DNA of 64,000 bases from Natrinema salifodinae (GCF_900110455.1 NZ_FOIS01000002.1:558001-622000), one strand, 5' to 3'. Positions 17,358-25,996 are shown, numbered from the stretch's first letter. A program made the numbers and translations. Notes: generated by a model not told the origin, from the sequence alone.

Positions 17358-18077
17358 ATGACCGGACGAGACGCCGATGCTAACGCCGACGCCGGTGGCG
17401 ACCTCGACTGGCTGTCCCTGGACGACGACGAGGAAGTCGTCTGGGCGGGCGGTCCGGACCGACGCACGCTCGTTCCGACGTTCGCGATCGGGATCCCGCT
17501 CTCGATCGTCCTGATCGGACTCGTCGTCATCGCCAGCGAGTACCTCCGGGTGACGAACACCCACTACGTCGTGACGACCCGCGCGCTGTACCGGAAGACG
17601 GGCGTCCTCTCGCGGGACGTCAAGCGGATCGAACACGAGAAAGTCCAGGACATTTCCTACGGCCAGAGCGCCCTGGGCACTCGCTTCGGCTACGGCACCG
17701 TCGAGATCAGCACCGCCGGCGGCGCCGGCGTCGAGATGGCCTTCAAATCGGTCCCCGACCCGAAAGGCGTCCAGCAACGGATCAGTGAGCAGGTCGATCG
17801 CAACCGCAACCCCGACCGCGGTGAGCGCGCTGCCGGTCGGCCGAGCGAGGACGTGCTCGACGAGATCCTCGCCGAACTGCGGGCGATCCGCCAGGCGGTC
17901 GAAAAGAGGCCGGCCGACCGGTCCGCCCGCGAGACCTCCGAGACCTCCGAGAGCGGCCGGACCGACGGCCAGCGCACCAACGGCCAGCGAACCGACGGCC
18001 GAACCGACGGCCGAACCGACGACGCTCGACCCGCCGATCGCCGCACGTACGAGTATGACGAGGACGAATCCGTCTGA
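17358..18077 (+). CDS. PH-domain (YdbS-like) membrane protein, first of a pair
   Basis: 239-residue membrane protein with two adjacent hydrophobic stretches near residues 38-58 (VPTFAIGIPLSIVLIGLVVI) and then a bacterial-type PH domain (bPH2): NTHYVVTTRALYRKTGVLSRD, IEHEKVQDIS, and GYGTVEISTAGG. The C-terminal ~90 residues are disordered and hold tandem TDGR/TNGQ repeats. The gene ends 23 bases inside the next gene, which has the same domain, pointing to translational coupling and a shared complex. Function of the family is not established; membrane-lipid or envelope stress roles are guesses. Confidence 0.85.
   Translation: MTGRDADANADAGGDLDWLSLDDDEEVVWAGGPDRRTLVPTFAIGIPLSIVLIGLVVIASEYLRVTNTHYVVTTRALYRKTGVLSRDVKRIEHEKVQDISYGQSALGTRFGYGTVEISTAGGAGVEMAFKSVPDPKGVQQRISEQVDRNRNPDRGERAAGRPSEDVLDEILAELRAIRQAVEKRPADRSARETSETSESGRTDGQRTNGQRTDGRTDGRTDDARPADRRTYEYDEDESV
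17955..18020 (+). repeat. In-frame minisatellite (12/15-base units)
   Basis: Five tandem units beginning with ggcc (lengths 12, 15, 15, 12, 12) encode repeats of T-D-G-R / T-N-G-Q-R in the tail of the first PH-domain protein. Unit lengths are multiples of three, so copy-number change would alter tail length without breaking the frame. Confidence 0.75.
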
Positions 18078-18705
18078 GGATGCGGCCGAGTCGGGACCGG
18101 AGCCGACGGGCGGCCCCGTCGATCTCCGGAGCGGGGACGATTTGGCGCCATCGAAGCCGGCCTGGCTCCCGCGCGGGGACGACCGGGTCCGCTGGCTGGA
18201 CGGGCCGCGGATCCAGACCGTCCTCCCGTGGGTCGCGCTCGCGGTCGTCGGAACGGCGGTCTTGCTGGTCGCGATCGCCGTCGACGTCCTCCCGCCGCTC
18301 GCCGGCGTCGGCGTTCCGGTCGTCGTCGCGCCGGCGCTGTGGCAGTACGCTCGCGTCTCACGGACGGCGTTCGTCGTCACGGACGCGGTCGCTGCGACCC
18401 GTCGCGGCGTCCTCGGCGTGACCGTCCGGACCGTCTCCCTCGATCGGGTCCAGAACACGACCGTCGAACAGGATCCCGTCGGCCGGATCGTCGGCTACGG
18501 CACCGTCACGATCGAGACCGCGGGCGGCGCTGACCTCGAATTCTGGCACGTCGACGAACCGGCACGGGTCCGCCGGCGGCTCGAGGCCGAACGCGAGCGC
18601 CTGGCCGCCGACGGCGAGAACGGGGTTCCGGGTCGGCGCGAGCAGTGGGAGGCGGTGCTCGCCGAGGTGCGAGACGTGCGGCGCGCGCTCGACGACGGGC
18701 GTTGA
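18055..18705 (+). CDS. PH-domain (YdbS-like) membrane protein, second of a pair
   Basis: 216-residue partner of the preceding gene. ATG 18055 lies inside the end of that gene (23-base overlap, different frame), so translation is probably coupled. It has two hydrophobic segments (LPWVALAVVGTAVLLVAIAV and PPLAGVGVPVVVAPALW, about 60-100) followed by a bPH2 domain: RTAFVVTDAVAATRRGVLGVTV, SLDRVQNTTVEQDPVG, GYGTVTIETAGGADL. The C-terminal region is Arg/Glu-rich helix. The shared GYGTV(E/T)I.TAGG motif shows that the two genes are ancient duplicates. It converges with the DUF5658-like gene 6 bases away. Confidence 0.85.
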   Translation: MTRTNPSEDAAESGPEPTGGPVDLRSGDDLAPSKPAWLPRGDDRVRWLDGPRIQTVLPWVALAVVGTAVLLVAIAVDVLPPLAGVGVPVVVAPALWQYARVSRTAFVVTDAVAATRRGVLGVTVRTVSLDRVQNTTVEQDPVGRIVGYGTVTIETAGGADLEFWHVDEPARVRRRLEAERERLAADGENGVPGRREQWEAVLAEVRDVRRALDDGR

Positions 18706-18711
18706 GCCGGC

Positions 18712-19098
18712 TCAGAGCACCATCGAAATCGCGTACACGTTGAGCGCCGCCGCGGTCAGCCACGGCACCGCCAGGCCGGCCGGCACGATGGGCCGGTAGA
18801 CCGGCTCGAGGAGGCGGCGACAGACCAGGCCGACGCCGACCGCGAACGCCTTGAGAGCGAGCATGCCGGCCAGGCCGTAGCCGTCGATCGCGCTGCGAGC
18901 GGCCGGATTGGACTCGGCCAGGCCAAGGTGGAGGCCGAGGAACGTCGTGACGACGTCGGCGAGCAGGGAGACGCCCACGACGACCCAGAGCAGTCGCTCG
19001 AGGTCGACGGGCGTGACGTCGCCGGGCAGCCGGCGGCGCAGGATCGCACCCTCGGCACCGGTTCCGGCACCGGCCCCGGTCTCGGCCTCGGAACTCAT
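18712..19098 (-). CDS. DUF5658-like small membrane protein
   Basis: 128-residue protein from ATG 19098 (MSSEAETGAG) with four hydrophobic segments: LLWVVVGVSLLADVVTTFLGL, MLALKAFAVGVGLVC, IVPAGLAVPWLTAAALN and a short terminal VYAISMVL. The D-(V/T)-T-T at the end of helix 1 and E-x-N-P-x-A in the first loop match the DUF5658 pattern that I know from archaea. An upstream in-frame ATG (19158) would add 20 basic residues encoded by a tRNA-T-arm-like sequence; I do not use it. Function unknown. Confidence 0.78.
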   Translation of the reverse strand: MSSEAETGAGAGTGAEGAILRRRLPGDVTPVDLERLLWVVVGVSLLADVVTTFLGLHLGLAESNPAARSAIDGYGLAGMLALKAFAVGVGLVCRRLLEPVYRPIVPAGLAVPWLTAAALNVYAISMVL

Positions 19099-19496
19099 AG
19101 GCTCCCCGCCGGAATCGAACCGGCTCGTCGATCGTCCGCGCCGCGCCAGCGGAAGCACGCGCCGATTCCATCGCGGGGGGTATTGTTATGGCAGGCGTAG
19201 CGGTGTCACCGATTTCGGTAAGCGGTCGTAACCGCTCGCAACGGCCGGCGTACCCGGCGGAGACGATCGAGAACGGCGGCGGAACGAGACGGGCGGATCG
19301 ACGACGACGGCCGTCGACGCCGGCGGACTGGAGCGTCGTGCGGACGTAATCGGATCGTAACCCGTCAGGCTACCTGACTCGCAGTCGTCTATCGTTACAG
19401 TCCGTCGCCGAGAGCGGAGGAAGGCGAACCGTCAGCGGCTCGCGGGCGGGACGGCACGGGGAGGGTGCAGAGGGAAAGAGGAGAGACCGGATCGCA

Positions 19497-19524
19497 CCGC
19501 AACGATCGGTGGTGATCGTTGCGG
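19497..19524. repeat. Perfect 11-bp inverted repeat
   Basis: Arms ccgcaacgatc and gatcgttgcgg flank a six-base loop ggtggt. It is not followed by a T-run on either strand, so it is not an obvious intrinsic terminator; it may be an operator or part of an RNA. Confidence 0.65.
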
Positions 19525-19590
19525 AGCTCGCTGCGAGGGGATGAGGAGGGTGCGTTGTCGCGGCGCGACCCGATTGAGAGTGCGTTCTGC

Positions 19591-19612
19591 CTCCGTGGTC
19601 ACCAACACGGAG
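19591..19612. repeat. 7-bp hairpin
   Basis: Arms ctccgtg and cacggag with the eight-base loop gtcaccaa, in the long gap before the protease gene. Short enough to be chance. Confidence 0.4.
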
Positions 19613-19923
19613 ACATCGTACACTGACCGGCCAGGTGACACGAACGCTCGCGTTCAGTCGTGCAGGCATTATATCCGGGCGGGATCGGCAATGGTATCCG
19701 CCGCTCTCCGTCGCCCTCGCGTCGGGTTTCGAGAGTGTAACTATCTCGTTTCATTTAAGATACCGGTACGGAACTCGTCATATGGTGGCTGTGACATCTT
19801 CGGCGGCAACTGCAGGCAGAACCGCTTTCGTCGTTTTTGTCGTTCGTTTCCACGGTTACGGATCCCGCTCCCCGATGGGACGTGACGACGGAGCGGGACG
19901 GCAGCGACCACCAGAACTGCGAT

Positions 19924-21114
19924 ATGTCGGAGGCACACACCGAGCGTCTGGTCCATCGACTGGCAACGCTTCGCGAGCGGGTCGACCGCGGCATGGACCG
20001 ACGGGAGTTCCTGCGAACTCTCGTCAGCGGCGGCTACGCCGTCGGGATGGCCCAGTGGCTCGGCGTCGACGACTTCCTCGCGGCCGGCAACGACGAAGTC
20101 CCCGTCGTCACCGCCCTCGTCAGGGACGACCCCGACGACCCCTGGTCGGTCCAGGAACGGACGCGGTACGTCCCCGCGGCGTGGTACGCGGCCGTCGAGA
20201 AGGCCTTCGACGTGAACGATCGCCTGGCCCGCCTAGCCTTCACCGGCTACCTCGGTAGTGCGGTCGTCCCCGGCACCTACGACAGCGAGACGGCCACCGT
20301 CTCCATCGGCGTCTCGAGCGACGGCCACTCGGTCAGCGAGATGGTCGGGGAACTCGCCGAGGGGATCGAGATCGACGTCGAGACGTTCGTCGATGTCGAG
20401 ACGTTCATCGACGTCGAAGACATCCAGGACGACCCCGGAAACCGAGAGCCCCGGCTCGCGGACGTGACGCCGGACGGCCGCGTTCCCAGCGGCGTCGCCG
20501 TCGAGACGCCGTCGAGCCTGGCGACGCTGGGGCCGGCGCTGTACCATCCCGATAGCCAACAGCGGTTCTTCGTGACGGCGGGACACGCCTTCGCGGGGGA
20601 GCAGGAGATGTCCGACGGGACGCTCCTGTTACCGCGCGAGGGCGCCGAACACGCCGAACTCGGGACCGTCGCGAGCTACCACCCCGCCGAGGATATCGCC
20701 GCCATCGAACCGAACGGGCCGATCGAACCGGCCAGCCGAATCGACGCGCCGGAACGGGCCCGCGTCAGCGGACAGCTCACCAGGTTCGGGCTCGCAGACC
20801 TCGTCGCCCGCGGCGAGGAACTCGAGAAAGTGGGGGCGCTGACCGGCCACACGACCGGAAAGATTCAGGGCGTCGACGCCGTTACCTGCTTCACCGACGA
20901 CTTCTGTCGCCGCGGACAGATCCGCTGGGGCGGCGAGATGGACTTGACCGACGGCGACAGCGGCTCCGTGAGCTACCACCGCGACCCCGAGAGCGACGAC
21001 GGCGACGTCCTCATCGCGGGGTTCAACAACGCCCGGACCTGGTGGCCCGGCCAGAGCTACGTCTGGGGCGTCGGTGCCTATCGACTGACCGAGACCCACG
21101 GCTATCACTTCTGA
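19924..21114 (+). CDS. Putative Tat-exported trypsin-like serine protease
   Basis: 396 residues with a readable catalytic triad in chymotrypsin order: His about 221 in FVTAGHAF, Asp about 257 in EDIAAIEP, Ser about 346 in GDSGSVSY. This order and spacing fit the S1 family rather than subtilases. Near residue 24 is MDRREFLRTL, a twin-Arg motif with a short hydrophobic stretch, so Tat export is likely; the true start may be that internal ATG (19993). Two Cys (CFTDDFC) could form a disulfide. A repeated VETF(V/I)DVE lies in the pro-region. A small membrane gene follows 3 bases later. Autolysis or surface-protein processing are possible roles. Confidence 0.78.
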   Translation: MSEAHTERLVHRLATLRERVDRGMDRREFLRTLVSGGYAVGMAQWLGVDDFLAAGNDEVPVVTALVRDDPDDPWSVQERTRYVPAAWYAAVEKAFDVNDRLARLAFTGYLGSAVVPGTYDSETATVSIGVSSDGHSVSEMVGELAEGIEIDVETFVDVETFIDVEDIQDDPGNREPRLADVTPDGRVPSGVAVETPSSLATLGPALYHPDSQQRFFVTAGHAFAGEQEMSDGTLLLPREGAEHAELGTVASYHPAEDIAAIEPNGPIEPASRIDAPERARVSGQLTRFGLADLVARGEELEKVGALTGHTTGKIQGVDAVTCFTDDFCRRGQIRWGGEMDLTDGDSGSVSYHRDPESDDGDVLIAGFNNARTWWPGQSYVWGVGAYRLTETHGYHF

Positions 21115-21117
21115 CAC

Positions 21118-21417
21118 ATGAGTAACGATACCGCTCGCTCGTCACGTTCGTACCGCACGCGCAACACTATCGGCAGTACGGTCCGGACCGTCTTGCGACT
21201 CGTCGGCGACCTGCTCGTCGTCTCGCTGTGGGTCCTGTTCCTGACGCTGCTGTTCCTCGAGAACACCTGGCCCCGCTGGGCGTTCTACACCCTCCTGTTG
21301 GGCGGGGTCGCCGTCTACGTCGCCGTAACGGCGGCCTGGACGGGCGGACGGAGCGGGAGTGAGAGCGAGCGGGAACGCGGCACTGCGGACGGAGATGGAG
21401 CCGAAAACGAAAACTGA
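21118..21417 (+). CDS. Small membrane protein following the protease
   Basis: 99 residues from ATG 21118, three bases after the protease stop, so almost surely co-transcribed. Two membrane helices are clear: VGDLLVVSLWVLFLTLLFLE and WAFYTLLLGGVAVYVAVTAAW. The N-terminus is basic and Ser/Arg-rich, the C-terminus Glu/Asn-rich. No motif gives a function; position suggests a partner or anchor for the protease, which is inference. Confidence 0.75.
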   Translation: MSNDTARSSRSYRTRNTIGSTVRTVLRLVGDLLVVSLWVLFLTLLFLENTWPRWAFYTLLLGGVAVYVAVTAAWTGGRSGSESERERGTADGDGAENEN

Positions 21418-21451
21418 TTCTGCATCGCCGCACCTTCGCCGCGGCCGTCCG

Positions 21452-22321
21452 CTACGCCAGCGCCGCCTCGAGCCGGTCGATCAGTTCGTCGTTGCCGACG
21501 TGCAGCGGCGACCGGTCGTGGAGCTCGTCGGGCTCGACGGCGAGCAGCGAGCGCTCGCCGTCTGAGGAGCGACCGCCGGCCTGTTCGACGACGTAGCCGA
21601 TCGGGTTGCCCTCGAACTGCAGGCGGAGCTTCCCCGCCGGCCGCGACTCCAGGGCCGGGTAGCCGAAGGTGCCGCCGTAGGTGAGAACCTGGTTGACGTC
21701 GCCGATCAGCGCGCCGCCGTACCGGAGTTTGAGCTCCCGCTCGATCTCGCGGGCGTACGCCCGGAAGTCGTCGGGCCAGTCGGGGACGCGCCCGCCGAAG
21801 CCGTAGACGACCGGCTCCTCGGGGACGGTGACGTCGCGCTCGACGAGCCGCCGCTCGCCGCCGGAGAGTTCGTACTCGGCGACGGTCTCGTCGGTGGCGA
21901 TCACCAGCGTCGTGATCGGCCCGTAGAGGACGTAGCCCGCGGCCACCAGGGTCTCGCCGCGGGCCGGGAGCGCGGCGTCGTAGACGCCGAAGATCGTTCC
22001 CATCGCATTGTTGGACTTGAGGTTCGACGAGCCGTCGAGCGGGTCGACCGCGACCGCGTACGCGTCCGACGTCGCCGGATCGTCGCCGCAGTCGACGACG
22101 TCGGGCCGCTCCTCGCTGGCGTACTGGCCGACGCCGTCGATCGACGCCAGGCGGTCGCCGAGCAGTTCGTCGGCCCAGACGTCGGCCTCGGCCTGGGTCT
22201 CACCGCTCGGGTTCTCCCCGTCGACCGTGCCGCGGCGGCCGATCAGCCCCTGCCGAATCTCGGTCGCCGAGCGGCTGATCGTCGCGACGACTTCTTCGAC
22301 GACTGGATCGGACACCGTCAT
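21452..22321 (-). CDS. fbp: Fructose-1,6-bisphosphatase (class I)
   Basis: Dephosphorylates fructose 1,6-bisphosphate, the committed step of gluconeogenesis. The 289 residues contain the metal/phosphate motif VDPLDGSSN (about residue 90), the upstream acidic QYASEERPD (metal ligands), and [21 protein letters not shown], typical of class I FBPases. ATG 22321 lies two bases after the stop of the aldolase gene, so both are one transcript and catalyse consecutive gluconeogenic steps. The call over inositol monophosphatase rests on the SSN after DPLDG and on the neighbour. Confidence 0.93.
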   Translation of the reverse strand: MTVSDPVVEEVVATISRSATEIRQGLIGRRGTVDGENPSGETQAEADVWADELLGDRLASIDGVGQYASEERPDVVDCGDDPATSDAYAVAVDPLDGSSNLKSNNAMGTIFGVYDAALPARGETLVAAGYVLYGPITTLVIATDETVAEYELSGGERRLVERDVTVPEEPVVYGFGGRVPDWPDDFRAYAREIERELKLRYGGALIGDVNQVLTYGGTFGYPALESRPAGKLRLQFEGNPIGYVVEQAGGRSSDGERSLLAVEPDELHDRSPLHVGNDELIDRLEAALA

Positions 22322-22323
22322 CC

Positions 22324-23118
22324 CTATTCGGTCGCCTCGAGGGCTGCGTCTGCAGTTTCCTCCTCGTAGATGACCTTCTCGAGCGCGTCGAGGATGCGGG
22401 TGGGATCCTCGCGCTGCCAGACGTTGCGGCCGACGGCCAGGCCCGAACAGCCGGCGTTGACGGCGGCCTCGACGGTCGAGAGGAACTCGTAGTCGTCGGT
22501 CTTCGAGCCGCCGCTCATGACGACCTTCATGTCACCAGCGGCCTTGCAGGCGTGTTCCATCGCCTCAGCGTTACCGGGATACTTGACCTTCGCGATGTCG
22601 GCGCCCAACTCGAGCCCGATGCGGGTCGCGTAGGAGATGGTGCCGGGCTTGGTGTCGTTTTTCAGCCCCTGGCCGCGCGGATAGGACCACATGACGACCG
22701 GCAGGTCGTGCTCGCGGGCCTTCTCCTGGGCGTCACGGAACTCCTCGAACATCTCGACCTCGTGGTTGGAGCCGCTGTAGACGGTAAAGCCGATCGCGTC
22801 GGCGCCGACCTCCGCGGCGTAGTCGACCGACCAGTTGACCGCCGAGTCGGGTTCGCCCATCCAGAGATTCGACGTGCCGTTGAGTTTCGCCAGCAGGTTT
22901 ACGTCGTCCTCGTAGCTCGGGTAGTACCCCTCCGCGATCCCCTTCTGGACGGCCATTGCGGTGACGGCGTCGTGGGTCGCCGTCTCGAAGACCGTCGCCG
23001 GATCGAGTTTCTCCGGAACCTCCTCGAAGTCGACCGGGCCGTGCTCGAGCCCGTGGTCCATCGCGAGAATTAATGATTTACCGTCGCGGACGATCGGAGA
23101 GTCGTCGATCGAAAGCAT
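22324..23118 (-). CDS. fba: Class I fructose-bisphosphate aldolase, archaeal DhnA type
   Basis: Condenses glyceraldehyde 3-phosphate and dihydroxyacetone phosphate to fructose 1,6-bisphosphate, or the reverse, through a lysine Schiff base. The 264 residues match archaeal aldolases: [13 protein letters not shown] at the N-terminus, [13 protein letters not shown] holding the expected Schiff-base Lys (about 180), and phosphate-binding [14 protein letters not shown] and [14 protein letters not shown] 2-amino-3,7-dideoxyheptulosonate synthase of the same fold is the alternative, but the FBPase partner favours FBP aldolase. The promoter shows a TATA box and a palindrome (see 23119). Confidence 0.93.
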   Translation of the reverse strand: MLSIDDSPIVRDGKSLILAMDHGLEHGPVDFEEVPEKLDPATVFETATHDAVTAMAVQKGIAEGYYPSYEDDVNLLAKLNGTSNLWMGEPDSAVNWSVDYAAEVGADAIGFTVYSGSNHEVEMFEEFRDAQEKAREHDLPVVMWSYPRGQGLKNDTKPGTISYATRIGLELGADIAKVKYPGNAEAMEHACKAAGDMKVVMSGGSKTDDYEFLSTVEAAVNAGCSGLAVGRNVWQREDPTRILDALEKVIYEEETADAALEATE

Positions 23119-23149
23119 CTGTTAGTCGGTCCAACAGGCCGCTATATAT
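23119..23149 (-). promoter_or_regulatory. Aldolase/FBPase operon promoter with overlapping palindrome
   Basis: atatata at 23143-23149 is at the right distance (25-31 bases) for a leaderless start at 23118. Between it and the ATG lies ctgttagtcggtccaacag (23119-23137), an imperfect palindrome with arms ctgtt(a/g)g. A repressor bound there would block the start site. Confidence 0.6.
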
Positions 23150-23245
23150 CTCTGGTGGTCCTAATTATCGAAATTACGTACAACAGTAGTAATTACGTCG
23201 CGAATACGCCGATCCTCGTCAGCTCACGTACGGGTCCATCGCCGG

Positions 23246-24034
23246 TCACTCCAGCAGTTCCCGAGCGTTATGGCGCCAGGATCGGACGTGCAACACGTTC
23301 AGGTCGAGCAGTCTGGCGACCGTCATCGCGTCGATCGTCGCCAGGCGCTCGGCCGAGCGAATGCCGGCCTCGGCGAGGACGTCGGCGTCGTCGGGGCCGA
23401 CGCCGGTCACGGCGGTCACGGGCGTCGGTTTCGGATACGGCCGCTCGGAGGGTCGCTCCCGGCCCACCGAGACGGGCACCGAGTGCTCGTACTCGAAGGT
23501 CTGCCAGTCCTCGTCGCCGCTGACAGCGATCCACTCGCGTTCGGCGTCGCCGAGGCCCCGAACCTCGTTCGATCGCCGCTCGAGGTCGCCGTCGCCGTCG
23601 AACGACCACGGGAGGGAGAATCGGCGGCGCAGTTCGTCGGCGGTCTCCTCGTCGACGTCCGCGTCGAGCAACAGCCGGTAGGAGTGCTCTTTCCTCCGAA
23701 CCGCGTCGGGATCGATGCCGGCGCCCGCGAGCGCCTCCCGTTCCTCGGGGCCGATTTTGGCCCGCTCAGGTCGTGGTCCGTCGCCGTCGTTTCGCGTCGA
23801 TTCGTCGGCCGACTCGAGGACGTCGTTCTCGTCGAATTCGAGTTCGACGTGCTCGGCGTCCTCGTCGACGTCGTCGATGTCGATATCGACCGAGATGCCG
23901 ATTCCGAGATCGACGGGTTCCGTCGTCTCGCCGGCGCTCTCTCCTGTCGGTTCGGCGTCAGCTTCGCTCTCGGCCTCGCTGCCGTCTTGCGTTCTCGGCT
24001 CGCCGAGGGCGTCGTTCTTGCTCACACGATTCAC
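23246..24034 (-). CDS. Helix-hairpin-helix-containing acidic protein
   Basis: 262 residues. The N-terminal ~90 are disordered and very acidic (DIDIDDVDEDAEHVELEFDE). The middle (about 95-200) is a globular domain of unknown family with EHSYRLLLDADVDEETADELRRRF. The C-terminal ~55 residues (VTAVTGVGPDDADVLAEAGIRSAERLATID) are a helix-hairpin-helix of the kind that binds DNA backbone or mediates contacts, as in haloarchaeal DUF7409-type proteins. It has its own upstream region and no evident operon partner. Role in DNA metabolism is possible only by analogy. Confidence 0.75.
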   Translation of the reverse strand: MNRVSKNDALGEPRTQDGSEAESEADAEPTGESAGETTEPVDLGIGISVDIDIDDVDEDAEHVELEFDENDVLESADESTRNDGDGPRPERAKIGPEEREALAGAGIDPDAVRRKEHSYRLLLDADVDEETADELRRRFSLPWSFDGDGDLERRSNEVRGLGDAEREWIAVSGDEDWQTFEYEHSVPVSVGRERPSERPYPKPTPVTAVTGVGPDDADVLAEAGIRSAERLATIDAMTVARLLDLNVLHVRSWRHNARELLE

Positions 24035-24135
24035 CAGTTGTCGGTAGCTCTCACTGTCGATCCTTGAAGATTACCCTCGGTCGATCGGCCTTCGGACCCG
24101 CCCGGGGTGGTCCGGACCGCCGCGACGAATTGTGC

Positions 24136-25164
24136 TCAGTCCTCGAGCAGCGCCTCGAGTTCGGCGGCGAGCGCCTCGCCCATCGTGATCATCGCGTTGT
24201 CACCGGGGTGGACCAGATCGGGCGTGAGCCCCTCGATCGTGGGGAGCAGTTCGGGCCCCTCGAGCAGGTGGACGTTGTCGTGGGGCGTTTCGGCGACGAC
24301 CGCGCGCAGTTCCTCGCGAAACCGCTCGCACTCGTCCCCCTCCTCGGCGCTCCGGCAGACGTCGCGAGCGTTCGTGAAGATGGTGATCGGGACGACCGGC
24401 TTTTCGGGGTGGACGCTCGCCACCCGGTCGATCATTCGCGCGGCCCGCCCGCGGAACTCCGCGGGGTCGAAGGTGCCGACCATGTTCACCGAGATCGAGA
24501 GCGTCGCTACGTCCCAGTCGCCGCGGTTGGCGATGTAGTCGGCCATCGCGACGTCGCAGTAGGCCGTGCCACAGGAGCCGAGGTTGATGAGGTCGGCGTC
24601 GAGTCGGCGCGCCGCCTGGTCGGCGTAGGTCAGGTGCTCGGCCAGCGGCGCCTCGCCCTCGGTGATCGAGGTTCCGTACGCGAGGTAGCGCCGGTCGGGA
24701 AGTTCGTCCTCGCGCGGCGGTCGGACGTCGCCGTCGACGCCGTGGTAGACCATCGGTCCGCCGCGGTGTTCGCCGGGTAACCGGATTCGACAGACGCGAG
24801 GGTCGAAGGCGAGGTCCTCGCGGGCCGTCGGCTCGAGGTCGGTGAGCTTCTCCGGGATCGAAACTTCGATCGGCGTCGGCTCGGTCCCGACGACGACTTC
24901 CGTCGAGCCCTGAACCGGGCCCCAGAAGACGCGGACAGTGCCGGCCTCGGCGCTGCCGCCTGGCATCGTCGAGAGCGTGACCGTCGCGGCGCCGTCGGGG
25001 ACGAACCGGAGTTCGACGCCGGCGGGGTGGCGCATCCGCGACTGCGCGCCGTCGTTGAGTTTGCGGCGGACCGGTTCCGGAACGCGCTGCAGCAGCCGTC
25101 CGTCGCGGCCCTCGACCGGTCGGCTGTCGCCGACGTTGTGAAACCGGATGAGATCCCGTTGCAT
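24136..25164 (-). CDS. SGNH/GDSL-type hydrolase
   Basis: Probable esterase or acetyl hydrolase of 342 residues. The N-terminal half (about 1-140) is beta-rich, with ELRFVPDGAATVTLS. The catalytic half begins with YLAYGTSITEG (nucleophile Ser in GTS, replacing GDS), then NLGSCGTAYCDVAM (block with oxyanion Gly), SISVNMVG (Asn block) and the terminal D-x-V-H in TPDLVHPGD. This domain order fits the family with an N-terminal carbohydrate-binding-like sandwich. No signal peptide, so cytoplasmic. TATA-like cttatcag near 25188 suits ATG 25164. Confidence 0.87.
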   Translation of the reverse strand: MQRDLIRFHNVGDSRPVEGRDGRLLQRVPEPVRRKLNDGAQSRMRHPAGVELRFVPDGAATVTLSTMPGGSAEAGTVRVFWGPVQGSTEVVVGTEPTPIEVSIPEKLTDLEPTAREDLAFDPRVCRIRLPGEHRGGPMVYHGVDGDVRPPREDELPDRRYLAYGTSITEGEAPLAEHLTYADQAARRLDADLINLGSCGTAYCDVAMADYIANRGDWDVATLSISVNMVGTFDPAEFRGRAARMIDRVASVHPEKPVVPITIFTNARDVCRSAEEGDECERFREELRAVVAETPHDNVHLLEGPELLPTIEGLTPDLVHPGDNAMITMGEALAAELEALLED

Positions 25165-25391
25165 GGTTCCACCGGCTGTCCCACCTACTTATCAGTTGTT
25201 GGTGGTCCAATTTTTACCCGTTCTACACGCGAACGCTTGTCGGGAGGGACGTTGCTGTTTTTGTGTTCACTCACGAGCGTAACTACCCCTTCCCATCTGG
25301 TTTCTGACACCGTTTCGCGAGCGAGGTCCCGAGTGAGTGTGCGACCGGTTCAGAACCCGAATCGAGAACGCCTGCTGCTCGTGGTCGGCTA

Positions 25392-25820
25392 CTATTCGGC
25401 CAAGGGGTCCCGTCCGAGTTGCTTGAGCATGCCGAAGATGTCGACGTTCGCCCATCGCTCGGCTACCTTCCCGTCTTCGACGCGGACGACGTTGATCCCC
25501 ATGATGTCGATTCGGTTTCCCGTCGGCTCGATGCCCATGAATCGACCCTCGTGGGTGCCGGTCGCACGCCCCCAGAACGAGACCAGATCGCCCTCAGCGA
25601 TGTAGTCGTCCACTGCGAACTGAAGGTCCGGAAACGCCCGGTGATACCCCCTGATGAACGCCTTGAACTCCGATAGCGGTTCCTTTCCGTCACCCGTCGG
25701 GTCGTGGTACACCTGGTGCTCGGTGAGGACCTCGTCCATCTCTTCGACGTTCCCCTCGTTCCACACCGTCTCGACGTAGCGGCGAGCGACGTCCTTCGGA
25801 TCCGGTTTGCCGGTTACCAT
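25392..25820 (-). CDS. SnoaL-like ester cyclase family protein
   Basis: 142-residue NTF2-fold protein. The pattern VARRYVETVWNEGNVEEMDEVL, YHDPTG, FKAFIRGYHRAFPDLQFAVDDYIAEGDLVSFWGRATGTHEG is typical of the SnoaL-like polyketide-cyclase family, whose members outside antibiotic clusters have unknown substrates. No polyketide genes are nearby, so the name describes the fold only. ATG 25820. The gene stands alone between divergent and codirectional neighbours. Confidence 0.88.
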   Translation of the reverse strand: MVTGKPDPKDVARRYVETVWNEGNVEEMDEVLTEHQVYHDPTGDGKEPLSEFKAFIRGYHRAFPDLQFAVDDYIAEGDLVSFWGRATGTHEGRFMGIEPTGNRIDIMGINVVRVEDGKVAERWANVDIFGMLKQLGRDPLAE

Positions 25821-25996
25821 ACCGCGTATACGCTCCCGCTACGCATAAACGGGGCTCTCGATGCCAGATCACGTACGTACTCGGCGAGTCGTTTCGATCC
25901 TCTCCCTCGCTTCACCCCGTCGTCCGACCGGCTCACGGTTCGCAGCCGCGCGAATCGAGCCCCCACGTTTACCACCCCGTCCGTCGAACTCGGAGC

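Larger units (their letters stand above)
19099..19923. other. Long intergenic region without a supported gene
   Basis: This is the second longest non-coding stretch of the window (825 bases). Open frames in it are Arg/Ser-rich and not acidic, so they look like chance frames. Structures seen are a tRNA-T-arm-like fragment (19101-19124), an 11-bp perfect hairpin (19497-19524), a 7-bp hairpin (19591-19612), and an AT-rich segment (19739-19765) with catttaag that could serve as promoter of the protease gene. A non-coding RNA from this gap cannot be excluded. Confidence 0.55.

Noticed and set aside
16039-17361. Plus-strand frame of 440 codons opposite the erythromycin-esterase-like gene.
   Set aside because: No motif, Val/Gly/Arg-rich shadow composition; the minus-strand gene has all family motifs.
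17955-18020. Considered as a possible CRISPR-like array.
   Set aside because: Units are 12-15 bases, contiguous, without spacers, and in coding frame.
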